This document shows, piece by piece, positions 7,121 to 14,235 of a stretch of 21,219 nt of DNA (within the stretch, counting starts at the first letter, position 1; each line of letters starts with the position of its first letter). This DNA comes from Roseivirga sp. UBA6061 (GTDB lineage: Bacteria; Bacteroidota; Bacteroidia; Cytophagales; Cyclobacteriaceae), in assembly GCA_002427745.1 (NCBI GenBank), contig DIYF01000150.1, forward strand, positions 1-21,219, written 5' to 3'. The notes beneath the pieces were generated by a model. It ran no database searches, was not told where the DNA came from, and saw only the letters and a list, made by a program, of their open reading frames with translations. Both the position numbers and the translations under genes were made by a program.

Positions 7121-8434
7121 CTACTGCTGTAGCTCTGAGAAAATAATCCTGAGCTTTACATCTTCCGGATCAAATGCCACCCCGTTAAGGGCTGTTGACA
7201 TATTGCTGGGATAGATCATAAGCTCATCTCTCTTGAAACGACCCGAAAAATAAGTCTGAATATAAGAGGTGACAGAACCTGTATAAGTCCTGGTTTCGGC
7301 ATCATAAACAAGCTCAACCGGACTTGTGCTCGCTATTTGATTATCTCCGTCACGCTGAATAGCACGGAAGTTCCCCCTGTCTTTAATAAGCGTATTTCTC
7401 TCATCCGTGATGACCAGAAACATCGAGCCCGGAGGTGGGATATTTTCGTTCAAAACATCGATAGGACCTACCGAAATCTCCGCCAGATTGATAATTCTGG
7501 GATCTTCGGTCATATCCACGAAGTTTTGAAAATCAGAAATGTCAATTTTCGTAACGATTCCTGCTCCTGATTGTACGAATCTCTTACCTGATGCAGGCAG
7601 GTATTCCGTAGCAAAAGTCTGAATGTTTTCTGTAGGAGTACCCGACCTGTCCAGTTCCAGTCCGTAAAAACTTGCCACCGTATGGAAGTTCATTACATGC
7701 GTAAGTTCTCTGTCTATCTCGCCTGTGGAGCTGGGTTCTCTGTAATACATCGTAATATTTGTGTTCTCCGACACCTCAATGCCCAATACATTGGATGATA
7801 CCCCTGACTTAGCCACAAACCCTACTCCTCTGAAAAAAGTCTCAAATGCTTCCTGATCTACCACCGTTGCATCTTCTGATTTTAATCTGTCAAAGAGGTC
7901 CTGACCCCAGTCTTCATCCATAGGCAAGACATAGGTAGAATCAAGTTTGGTTATCTGCAGGTCTCCCGTAGCCAGCAGCCTGCTGGAGATCACGGTATTA
8001 TCTGTCGTGATATGAATGGTATCAGTCACCGGTCTTGCCAGGGAGAATAAATCTAAGCCCCATGAGTTGGCCAGCGCTGTGGTATCGTAAATGTAGTTGA
8101 AGGTCAGATTCAATCTGACAGAATCAAGAATGGCTTCAGAAGCTATCTGAAAAATATTATCTCTGTTGAGATTAAGCCTTGAATAGCCCTTGGCCTCGAT
8201 GCCCCCGAACGTAGCATTCTGGAACTCTCCTACCAAAAGAGTGCCCACAGAAGATGAGGCTATAGAATCCAAAAGGACTACAGAAGAGGTAATATCAATA
8301 TCTACGGAAGAAAATTCGACAGGCGCTACATCGTCACCATTTAAGCCGAAGGAACCATTTTCCTCACAAGAAATAAAAAGAAAGAGGCCTATCACCAAGG
8401 CCCCTAAGCTTTTCTTCTTATCCAACAAGTTCAT
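7121..8434 (-). CDS. DUF4270 family lipoprotein
   Basis: The 437-residue protein starts with a lipoprotein signal peptide and lipobox FISC (Cys23), followed by a DDVAPVEFSS segment and a long, mostly beta-type body. Features such as SVVLLDSIASSSVGTLLVGEFQNATFGGIEAKGYSRL match what I recall of the Bacteroidota family DUF4270, which has no established function. It is expected in the outer membrane or periplasm, and the acidic residues after the Cys (EENG) may favour surface export. Its start overlaps the end of the half-GT5 gene by 17 bases, so the two are probably translationally coupled, and glmS follows 40 bases later. The gene order suggests a link to envelope or amino-sugar metabolism, but this is inference. 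Confidence 0.85.
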   Translation of the reverse strand: MNLLDKKKSLGALVIGLFLFISCEENGSFGLNGDDVAPVEFSSVDIDITSSVVLLDSIASSSVGTLLVGEFQNATFGGIEAKGYSRLNLNRDNIFQIASEAILDSVRLNLTFNYIYDTTALANSWGLDLFSLARPVTDTIHITTDNTVISSRLLATGDLQITKLDSTYVLPMDEDWGQDLFDRLKSEDATVVDQEAFETFFRGVGFVAKSGVSSNVLGIEVSENTNITMYYREPSSTGEIDRELTHVMNFHTVASFYGLELDRSGTPTENIQTFATEYLPASGKRFVQSGAGIVTKIDISDFQNFVDMTEDPRIINLAEISVGPIDVLNENIPPPGSMFLVITDERNTLIKDRGNFRAIQRDGDNQIASTSPVELVYDAETRTYTGSVTSYIQTYFSGRFKRDELMIYPSNMSTALNGVAFDPEDVKLRIIFSELQQ

Positions 8435-9230
8435 TATAGAGATTATAGTAAGAGTCTAAGAAGTTATCGTCTTTTTCTATTGTATCTACTTTTTTGTCTT
8501 TTCCAATCTCGCTGAAAAGGCTGTTAAGGCTATCATTTACCTCTTCTTCAGCCCTGATCACTGCATCTGCATACTCAGCTCCTGTTTTGATAAAACCGGC
8601 AAAGTCAGCAGACTTCAGATTTTCCAGCATGCTGTCATCAATGTCCATCATTTTCACTTTGTCTAACAAACCTTCGTCAAACTGGTGAGAGAAGACATTA
8701 TTATAGATAGTGAATACTGATTTCGTATTCTGGAAGATCGGATCGTTTTTATAAGTAGTTTTCAAGTACATAGGTATCAAGCTAGTTACCCAGTCATTGC
8801 AATGAACAATGTCAGGCGCCCATCCCAGTTTTTTCACTGTTTCCAGTACTCCTTTACAGAAGAAAATGGCTCGCTCATCATTATCCGCATAGAAATTATT
8901 TTCTTTATCGAAAAAAACGGACTTACGGTGGAAATAGTCTTCGTTGTCAATAAAATAAACCTGCAGCTTCGCATTAGGAATGGACGCTACCTTGATCACC
9001 AATGGCTTCTCCTCATCACCTACGGCAATATTGATACCTGACAATCTGACTACCTCATGTAATCTGTTTTTCCTTTCATTGATAAGACCAAACCTTGGAA
9101 CCAGGATTCTTATTTCCATACCTCTCTCTTGCATGGCTTGTGGCAACTTTCTCACAAAGTCGGCAACCTCAGAGGTTTGTAGGAACGGATTGATCTCACT
9201 CGCTACGTAAAGAATTCGAAATTTTGACAT
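8418..9230 (-). CDS. Glycogen/starch synthase N-terminal-domain (GT5) protein, half length and degenerate
   Basis: The 270-residue protein resembles only the N-terminal catalytic half (Glyco_transf_5) of bacterial glycogen synthase: FRILYVASEINPF at the start, VHCNDWVTSLIPMYLK (142-157) and SVFTIYNN (171-178). The C-terminal Glycos_transf_1 half that binds the ADP-glucose nucleotide is absent. The conserved ADP-glucose motif K-x-G-G-L-A-D-V appears as QTSEVADF (18-25), so the key Lys and both Gly are gone. Family annotation as glycogen synthase is therefore misleading, and a binding or regulatory role is more likely. It is the first gene of the operon with DUF4270 and glmS, reading away from panC. 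The acidic, lysine-rich tail (about 235-262) is unlike glycogen synthase. Confidence 0.82.
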   Translation of the reverse strand: MSKFRILYVASEINPFLQTSEVADFVRKLPQAMQERGMEIRILVPRFGLINERKNRLHEVVRLSGINIAVGDEEKPLVIKVASIPNAKLQVYFIDNEDYFHRKSVFFDKENNFYADNDERAIFFCKGVLETVKKLGWAPDIVHCNDWVTSLIPMYLKTTYKNDPIFQNTKSVFTIYNNVFSHQFDEGLLDKVKMMDIDDSMLENLKSADFAGFIKTGAEYADAVIRAEEEVNDSLNSLFSEIGKDKKVDTIEKDDNFLDSYYNLYNELVG

Positions 9231-9247
9231 ATTTAAAGGAAATTTAA

Positions 9248-9349
9248 TGAGACGTTTGTTTGAAAAACGAGCACAAAATTACTCTATTTTCCGGACAAAA
9301 CCACGATAACGCGGTAAAACCGCTTCATTTAACATGAATTAACGTCTCA
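9248..9349. repeat. Paired 9-bp inverted elements in the divergent GT5-like/panC control region
   Basis: TGAGACGTT (9248-9256) and its exact complement AACGTCTCA (9341-9349) bracket the 130-base intergenic region. Read with each transcript, AACGTCTCA lies 17 bases before the GT5-like ATG and 11 bases before the panC ATG. Between them is a smaller palindrome, GCGGTAAAACCGC (9311-9323). A shared operator or leader element is possible. Confidence 0.4.
9274..9281 (-). promoter_or_regulatory. -7-like element of the GT5-like/DUF4270/glmS operon
   Basis: On the minus strand, TAATTTTG (complement of CAAAATTA) matches TAnnTTTG, 43 bases upstream of the ATG at 9230. No well-spaced -33 TTTG is visible. 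No equally good match was found for panC on the plus strand. Confidence 0.4.
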
Positions 9350-9360
9350 ATCCATCAGAA

Positions 9361-10212
9361 ATGCGACTCTTTCATAGCCAAACCGAAATAAGGCAATTTG
9401 TTTCTAACCAACGTTACCGGGATGTTAAAATAGGATTAATCCCCACCATGGGTGCCCTGCATGAAGGCCACCTTTCTCTCGTAAAGATGTCGGTAGAGGC
9501 AGGCGATCTGCCTGTTGCTTCGGTCTTTGTGAATCCTACTCAATTCAACAACCCTGAGGATCTGGAGAAGTACCCGAGAAACCTTGATCAGGACCTGAAA
9601 ATGCTGGAATCCGCAGGATGTCAGGCGGTCTTTGCACCATCAGTGGAAGAAATGTATCCTTTTGTACCGGATCTGACCATTAACTTTGGTTCGCTGGAAA
9701 CCGAACTGGAAGGAAAATTCCGGGAAGGGCACTTCAAAGGGGTGGGCCTTGTGGTCTCCAAGCTCTTCAATATTGTCCAGCCTGACCATGCCTATTTTGG
9801 CCAGAAGGATTTACAGCAATATTATATTATTCAAAAACTCATTCAGCAGCTTTCATTTCCTATTCAGCTCAGAATGGCCCCCATTATGCGAGAAGCTCAT
9901 GGTTTGGCCATGTCGTCAAGAAATGAAAGACTTTCAGAAAGTGACAGAAATGAAGCCGCTCTCATCTATCAATCTCTGCAGGAAGCCCAAAAAGAACTGC
10001 TGAAATCCACCTCGGACATCAGTGCGGTAAAGCAGCGGATTCATGAACTATTCAAAACCTCCGATCGTTTAACACTTGAGTATTTTGAGGTAATCAGCAC
10101 CGATGACTTCAAACCACTGAAAAAGATCAAAAACAAAGCGACAACCGCACTTTGTATAGCTGCTGAAATTGGTCAGGTGAGATTGATAGATAACTTACTT
10201 TTAATTTCGTAG
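9361..10212 (+). CDS. panC: Pantothenate synthetase
   Basis: The 283-residue cytoplasmic enzyme joins pantoate and beta-alanine using ATP, the last step of pantothenate (CoA precursor) synthesis. Characteristic segments are PTMGALHEGHLSL (about 28-40, with the HIGH-like ATP site), SVFVNPTQFNNPEDLEKYPR (about 54-73), FREGHFKGV (about 120-128), FGQKDLQQ (about 148-155) and REAHGLAMSSRN (about 179-190, KMSKS-like region). Length is normal for the family. The ATG at 9361 puts the first strand directly before the conserved region. It heads a plus-strand run with panD 28 bases downstream, and the next step's substrate beta-alanine comes from PanD. Confidence 0.97.
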   Translation: MRLFHSQTEIRQFVSNQRYRDVKIGLIPTMGALHEGHLSLVKMSVEAGDLPVASVFVNPTQFNNPEDLEKYPRNLDQDLKMLESAGCQAVFAPSVEEMYPFVPDLTINFGSLETELEGKFREGHFKGVGLVVSKLFNIVQPDHAYFGQKDLQQYYIIQKLIQQLSFPIQLRMAPIMREAHGLAMSSRNERLSESDRNEAALIYQSLQEAQKELLKSTSDISAVKQRIHELFKTSDRLTLEYFEVISTDDFKPLKKIKNKATTALCIAAEIGQVRLIDNLLLIS

Positions 10213-10238
10213 TTTTGCGGTCGCTTTTTGAGGAGGGG
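10210..10238 (+). promoter_or_regulatory. panD leader: -7-like element and strong Shine-Dalgarno
   Basis: TAGTTTTG (10210-10217) starts at the panC stop codon and matches TAnnTTTG. GAGGAGGGG (10230-10238) ends two bases before the panD ATG. A strong Shine-Dalgarno is unusual in Bacteroidota, though the motif lies closer to the ATG than is ideal. The panD gene may have its own promoter in addition to read-through from panC. Confidence 0.4.
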
Positions 10239-10240
10239 CC

Positions 10241-10588
10241 ATGCAAATAGAAGTTTTTAAATCCAAAATACATCGTATTCGCGTCACGCAGGCAGAGCTG
10301 CACTATGTAGGCAGTATTACGCTGGATGAAGACGTAATGGATGCTGCAAATATCATTGAGAACGAAAAGGTTCAGATTGTAAACGTAGACAATGGAGAGC
10401 GATTTGAGACCTACGTGATCAAGGGAGAGCGAGGTACCGGCACCTGCTGCCTTAACGGTCCGGCAGCCCGCAGGGTCCAGGTGGGAGATGTTATTATCAT
10501 TGTCACCTACGGGATCATGGACTATGATGAAGCCAGATCGCACACACCTACCATTGTGTTCCCGGACGACAATAACCGGGTAGTATAA
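10241..10588 (+). CDS. panD: Aspartate 1-decarboxylase proenzyme
   Basis: The 115-residue proenzyme decarboxylates L-aspartate to beta-alanine, which PanC uses. It cleaves itself at Gly24-Ser25 in [10 protein letters not shown] to make the pyruvoyl cofactor on Ser25. Other family marks are the start [20 protein letters not shown], the catalytic-site Tyr and Arg region ([15 protein letters not shown]) and [14 protein letters not shown]. The length is typical. It sits between panC and the flippase-like gene, so panC-panD act as a pathway unit, with the genes behind them apparently belonging to the same transcript but to a different process. Confidence 0.98.
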   Translation: MQIEVFKSKIHRIRVTQAELHYVGSITLDEDVMDAANIIENEKVQIVNVDNGERFETYVIKGERGTGTCCLNGPAARRVQVGDVIIIVTYGIMDYDEARSHTPTIVFPDDNNRVV

Positions 10589-10597
10589 ACAGCGCTT

Positions 10598-11638
10598 TTG
10601 AAGATTACCTATAAAGATATTCTCAAACTTCTTATATCTGTAGTCATTACAGTATGGGTAGTCTGGGGACTGGTGAATTCAGAAGACTTTGACCTGGACA
10701 ACCTCTGGTCAAAACTGCAAAGTGTGGAATATGGCTGGGTACTGCTCAGCATTCTGATTTCTATTGTCAGCCACACATTGAGAGCCTACCGGTGGACTTT
10801 GCTGCTGAATACTGAGGGCTATCGCCCGGGTGTTTTCACCACCTACCTGGCCGTAATGATCGGCTACCTGGCCAACATGGCCATTCCACGCATGGGAGAA
10901 GTAGCACGCTGCACCGTTTTACATCAGGAAGAAAAAATTCCCGTTTCATTCTCGCTTGGTACTGTCATTACAGACCGGCTCTTAGATCTGCTTATGCTGG
11001 GGCTGCTTACAGCCTTTCTGCTCACTATGCAGTTTGATTTACTGGAAGGCTTCTTTGTTGAGTTTATCGAAGAGAAGGCTCCCAGAGTCATAGAGCTCCT
11101 GCCCTACATCATAGCAGGCGGTATTCTGGGACTTATCGCTCTTATCTACCTTATCCGCAAAGCGAAAATTGAAGAGAACCAGAACTCGGTCCTTTATAAA
11201 ATTGCCAGTTTCGTCACGCAGATGATCTCCGGAGTCAGTGCGGTGACACGCGTAAAGAATCAGGCACTCTTCTGGCTCTCTACCTTTGGTATCTGGCTGG
11301 CCTATTTCCTTATGCTCTATGTCATCTCTTTCGGCTATGAACCGACTGACGATTTGTCACTTATGGCAGGAGTGGCAGTGTTGGTAATGGGCAGTCTGGG
11401 CATGGCAACCCCCGTAAATAACGGAATCGGGGCCTATCAGTACTTTGTGGGCCAAATACTGATCGTTTATGGCATAGCCAACAGCGATGGATTGGTTTTT
11501 GCAATTGTATCACACGGATCGCAGTTATTCTCAGTTGTCATTATAGGTATACTGAGCCTGTTGATTCTTAACTTTAGAAAAAGGAAGAAGAACCGTGTCA
11601 CAGAGCAGCCAGAAAATAGTCAGTCAGCCGGAGCTTAA
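10598..11638 (+). CDS. Flippase-like / lysylphosphatidylglycerol synthase TM-region family protein (UPF0104)
   Basis: The 346-residue polytopic inner-membrane protein has about eight hydrophobic segments, with the family core [13 protein letters not shown] (97-109) and [13 protein letters not shown] (122-134), and a charged C-terminal tail (FRKRKKN). Members of this family (YbhN/AglD-like) are associated with lipid or lipid-linked glycan translocation, but the substrate is unknown. The start is a TTG at 10598: the frame is closed by the panD stop only 9 bases upstream and no ATG fits. It follows panD closely and its 3' end overlaps the RfaE2-like gene by 44 bases, so translation of that gene is probably coupled to this one. 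No aminoacyl-transferase domain of MprF is present. Confidence 0.85.
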   Translation: MKITYKDILKLLISVVITVWVVWGLVNSEDFDLDNLWSKLQSVEYGWVLLSILISIVSHTLRAYRWTLLLNTEGYRPGVFTTYLAVMIGYLANMAIPRMGEVARCTVLHQEEKIPVSFSLGTVITDRLLDLLMLGLLTAFLLTMQFDLLEGFFVEFIEEKAPRVIELLPYIIAGGILGLIALIYLIRKAKIEENQNSVLYKIASFVTQMISGVSAVTRVKNQALFWLSTFGIWLAYFLMLYVISFGYEPTDDLSLMAGVAVLVMGSLGMATPVNNGIGAYQYFVGQILIVYGIANSDGLVFAIVSHGSQLFSVVIIGILSLLILNFRKRKKNRVTEQPENSQSAGA

Positions 11639-12074
11639 AGCCCGCATTGAGGAATGGCAGTCCCGGGGCCTGAAAGTAGTTTTTTCCAACGGCTGTTTTG
11701 ATATAGTACACCTGGGCCACATCGATTATCTCGAAAAAGCAAGGTCTCTGGGAGACAAGCTCGTAATCGGGCTCAACTCAGATGCATCAGTCAAACAGCT
11801 GAAGGGAGAAAGCCGCCCGATCAACGACAACCATGCCAGATCAAGAATGCTGGCGGCCTTTGGCTTTGTAGACGGAGTTACCATATTTGAGGAGGAAACC
11901 CCGAAAGAGCTGATTTCGTATCTTCTACCTGATATTCTTGTAAAAGGGAGCGACTATAGTGTTGAAAACATAGTCGGTGCAGACACCGTTTTAGCCAACG
12001 GTGGTGAGGTGAAAACCATCGATCTGGTCGAGGGTTTTTCAACGAGTAAATTAATTGAGAAAATAAAGAAATAG
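11595..12074 (+). CDS. rfaE2: D-glycero-beta-D-manno-heptose 1-phosphate adenylyltransferase-like nucleotidyltransferase
   Basis: The 159-residue cytoplasmic nucleotidyltransferase has the motif [16 protein letters not shown] (31-46, HxGH at 39-42), then [34 protein letters not shown] and the terminal [14 protein letters not shown]. These match the RfaE domain II (HldE C-terminal) family, which forms ADP-heptose precursors for lipopolysaccharide core. The kinase domain is not fused, as is usual in Bacteroidota. The start is GTG at 11595, inside the flippase-like gene in another frame, because no ATG precedes the conserved motif. Use of another sugar phosphate, or a glycerol-phosphate cytidylyltransferase role, is possible but the ADP-heptose type is the best match. 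Confidence 0.88.
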   Translation: MSQSSQKIVSQPELKARIEEWQSRGLKVVFSNGCFDIVHLGHIDYLEKARSLGDKLVIGLNSDASVKQLKGESRPINDNHARSRMLAAFGFVDGVTIFEEETPKELISYLLPDILVKGSDYSVENIVGADTVLANGGEVKTIDLVEGFSTSKLIEKIKK

Positions 12075-12077
12075 ACG

Positions 12078-12764
12078 ATGTTCTGGATAATATTGATTGG
12101 TAGTGTGCTACTCAGTTGGTTAGCAAGCTCCAACATCAAACGAAAATTTAAAAAGTATTCACAAGTAGGACTTAGCATGGGCCTTAGCGGCAGGGAAGTA
12201 GCAGAATTAATGCTGCGAGATCATGGCCTGTATGATGTAAAAGTAGTCTCCGTTCGGGGAAGGCTCACAGATCACTATAACCCCACTGATAAAACTGTAA
12301 ACCTTAGTCCCGAAGTATACGAAGGCCGTTCTGTAATGGCTACGGCAGTGGCAGCCCATGAGTGTGGCCACGCGGTGCAGCACGCCCAGGCGTACAGACC
12401 TTTGGAAATGAGATCAGCCATGGTTCCGATTCAAAATGCCAGTGGTCAGATTATCAACTTCCTGTTTATGGCTATGCTGATCGGTTCATTCTTTCTGAAC
12501 CTGTTTATGTTTGAGCAGGCACTCCCGATTATCATAGGCTGTTATGCGGTATTTACAGCCTTTGCCTTTATCACGCTTCCGGTAGAGTATGACGCTACCA
12601 AGCGGGCGCTGGCATGGATTGATGAAAGAAATATTGTAAACGGACACGAGCACGAAATGGCGACAGATGCACTAAATGCTGCCGCTAAGACCTACCTGGT
12701 GGCCGCGCTTGGCTCATTGGCCATGCTGCTCTATTATGTCACTCTGTTCCTCGGCAACGACTGA
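12078..12764 (+). CDS. Membrane zinc metallopeptidase, YugP family (Zn_peptidase_2)
   Basis: The 228-residue integral membrane protein starts with a hydrophobic helix (1-16), followed by a soluble part with HECGH at 94-98 (HExxH zinc site; VAAHECGHAVQHAQAY), then hydrophobic segments at about 122-146 and 150-166. EYDATKRA at about 169-176 could supply the third ligand. The last segment is VAALGSLAMLLYYVTLF. This matches the YugP-like PF04298 family, whose substrates are unknown; a role in membrane-protein turnover is plausible. It begins 3 bases after the RfaE2-like gene and ends the operon, before a strong terminator. Confidence 0.92.
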   Translation: MFWIILIGSVLLSWLASSNIKRKFKKYSQVGLSMGLSGREVAELMLRDHGLYDVKVVSVRGRLTDHYNPTDKTVNLSPEVYEGRSVMATAVAAHECGHAVQHAQAYRPLEMRSAMVPIQNASGQIINFLFMAMLIGSFFLNLFMFEQALPIIIGCYAVFTAFAFITLPVEYDATKRALAWIDERNIVNGHEHEMATDALNAAAKTYLVAALGSLAMLLYYVTLFLGND

Positions 12765-12800
12765 TCGATAACAGGAATTTATCAGCGTCATAAACGCATA

Positions 12801-12838
12801 AAAATCATCGCAGAGCTAAACCTTTGCGATGATTTTTT
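12801..12838 (+). terminator. Intrinsic terminator of the panC-to-metallopeptidase operon
   Basis: A perfect 12-base stem AAAATCATCGCA/TGCGATGATTTT (12801-12812 and 12825-12836) with a 12-base loop is followed by further T. The rest of the 195-base gap to the next gene (12765-12959) holds only the acyl-CoA dehydrogenase promoter and operator. Confidence 0.9.
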
Positions 12839-12922
12839 ATTTCTATCTATGTGTCAGTGCTTTCCGGCTGACCCCAACCTGTTAAACCTTATTTGAACAC
12901 TGGTAAAATCTACTGTTTTTAG

Positions 12923-12930
12923 TACATTTG
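12923..12930 (+). promoter_or_regulatory. -7 element of the acyl-CoA dehydrogenase promoter
   Basis: TACATTTG matches TAnnTTTG 29 bases before the ATG at 12960. The only TTTG upstream (12892-12895) is 27 bases away, longer than the usual spacing, so the -33 part is uncertain. Confidence 0.5.
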
Positions 12931-12933
12931 CCT

Positions 12934-12947
12934 AACAAACGTTCGTT
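12934..12947. promoter_or_regulatory. Operator-like palindrome over the acyl-CoA dehydrogenase start site
   Basis: AACAAACGTTCGTT is symmetric at 12 of 14 positions (AACrAACGTTyGTT). It lies 3 bases downstream of the -7 element, where a repressor would block transcription. The form resembles operators of TetR-family regulators of fatty-acid or acyl-CoA catabolism; the regulator is inferred. Confidence 0.5.
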
Positions 12948-12959
12948 AAAAAGCAAAGT

Positions 12960-14099
12960 ATGAATTTTGAGTTAACTGAGGAGCAATTGGCCGTACAACA
13001 AGCGGCAAGAGAGTTTGCACAAACGGAACTTCTTCCGGGTGTCATTGAAAGAGATAATAAGCAGGAATTCCCCGCTGAGCAGATTCGCAAAATGGGCGAA
13101 CTGGGCTTTATGGGAATGATGGTAGACCCTAAGTACAACGGAGGTGGTATGGACACCATTTCTTATGTACTGGCCATGGAAGAAATCTCTAAGATTGATG
13201 CCTCCTGCAGCGTTTGTATGTCCGTAAACAATAGTCTCGTCTGCTGGGGTATTGAGAAATTCGGTACTGAAGAGCAAAAAGAAAAGTATCTGAAGCCACT
13301 GGCTACCGGAGAAAAAATAGGAGCTTTCTGCCTGTCAGAACCCGAAGCCGGTTCAGACGCCACTTCCCAGAAGACTACAGCAGAAGACAAGGGCGACTAT
13401 TACCTGTTAAATGGTACCAAAAACTGGATCACCAATGGTAATTCAGCCTCTATCTACCTGGTGATTGCGCAGACTGATCGTGAAAAAGGCCACCGAGGTA
13501 TCAACTGCCTGATTGTAGAGCGTGAAATGGATGGATTTGTTGTTGGCAAGAAAGAGGACAAGCTGGGGATCAGAGGCTCTGACACCCACTCACTCATGTT
13601 CCAGGACGTGAAGGTGCCAAAAGAGAACCGCATTGGCGAAGAAGGCTTCGGCTTTAAGTTTGCCATGTCTACCCTCAATGGTGGCCGTATCGGTATTGCT
13701 TCACAGGCACTGGGTATAGCTTCCGGTGCTTATGAGCTGGCACTGGCTTATTCAAAAGAGCGTAAAGCTTTTGGCAAACCTATCTCTCAGCATCAGGCCA
13801 TTCAGTTTAAGCTGGCAGATATGGCGACTGAAATTGATGCTGCCAGACTGCTTTGCCTCCAGGCTGCTTCACTGAAAGACCAGAAAAAGGATTTTAGCAA
13901 GGCAAGCGCCATGGCAAAATTGTACGCTTCCAAGGTGGCCATGGATGTGACGGTTGAAGCCGTTCAGGTGCATGGAGGATACGGTTATGTGAAAGAATAC
14001 CACGTTGAACGCCTCATGAGAGACGCAAAAATTACCCAGATTTATGAAGGAACTTCTGAGATTCAGAAAATAGTTATATCGCGTGAGCTATTGAAATAA
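12960..14099 (+). CDS. Acyl-CoA dehydrogenase
   Basis: The 379-residue cytoplasmic FAD enzyme introduces the alpha-beta double bond into acyl-CoA, passing electrons to electron-transfer flavoprotein. Visible marks are FELTEEQLAVQQAAREFA at the start, GAFCLSEPEAGSDATSQKT (acyl-CoA dehydrogenase signature), GTKNWITNG (about 152-160), RKAFGKPISQHQAIQFKLADM (signature 2 region), QVHGGYGYVKEY and QIYEGTSEIQ near the end. Glu363 of YEGTSE is at the site of the short-chain/butyryl-CoA catalytic base, so a short-chain or branched-chain substrate is likely. Length is normal. It is a single gene with its own promoter, operator-like palindrome and terminator, which suggests dedicated control, perhaps by an acyl-CoA-responsive repressor. 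Confidence 0.96.
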   Translation: MNFELTEEQLAVQQAAREFAQTELLPGVIERDNKQEFPAEQIRKMGELGFMGMMVDPKYNGGGMDTISYVLAMEEISKIDASCSVCMSVNNSLVCWGIEKFGTEEQKEKYLKPLATGEKIGAFCLSEPEAGSDATSQKTTAEDKGDYYLLNGTKNWITNGNSASIYLVIAQTDREKGHRGINCLIVEREMDGFVVGKKEDKLGIRGSDTHSLMFQDVKVPKENRIGEEGFGFKFAMSTLNGGRIGIASQALGIASGAYELALAYSKERKAFGKPISQHQAIQFKLADMATEIDAARLLCLQAASLKDQKKDFSKASAMAKLYASKVAMDVTVEAVQVHGGYGYVKEYHVERLMRDAKITQIYEGTSEIQKIVISRELLK

Positions 14100-14114
14100 C
14101 CAAATTATGCTATC

Positions 14115-14161
14115 AAAATGGCCATTGGAATAAAAAATATTCCTAATGGCCATTTTTTTTT
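14115..14161 (+). terminator. Intrinsic terminator of the acyl-CoA dehydrogenase gene
   Basis: An outer stem AAAATGGCCATT/AATGGCCATTTT (14115-14126 and 14145-14156) encloses a second stem GGAATA/TATTCC (14127-14132 and 14138-14143) with one bulged T. It is followed by a T-run that reaches into the next promoter. Confidence 0.92.
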
Positions 14162-14189
14162 GAAAAGGTATAAGGGAATATTACTTTTG
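14159..14189 (+). promoter_or_regulatory. Promoter of the AraC-family gene
   Basis: TTTG (14159-14162), 19 bases, then TACTTTTG (14182-14189) is an almost perfect Bacteroidota -33/-7 promoter. The TTTG is the end of the upstream terminator's T-tract. The leader is about 40 bases. Confidence 0.7.
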
Positions 14190-14235
14190 TACAGTTATGT
14201 GTGTTATACTTTTTTGAATTAACTATTTCAATCTT

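Noticed and set aside
10127..10543. 138-codon minus-strand frame over panD
   Set aside because: Antisense shadow; panD is intact and recognised.
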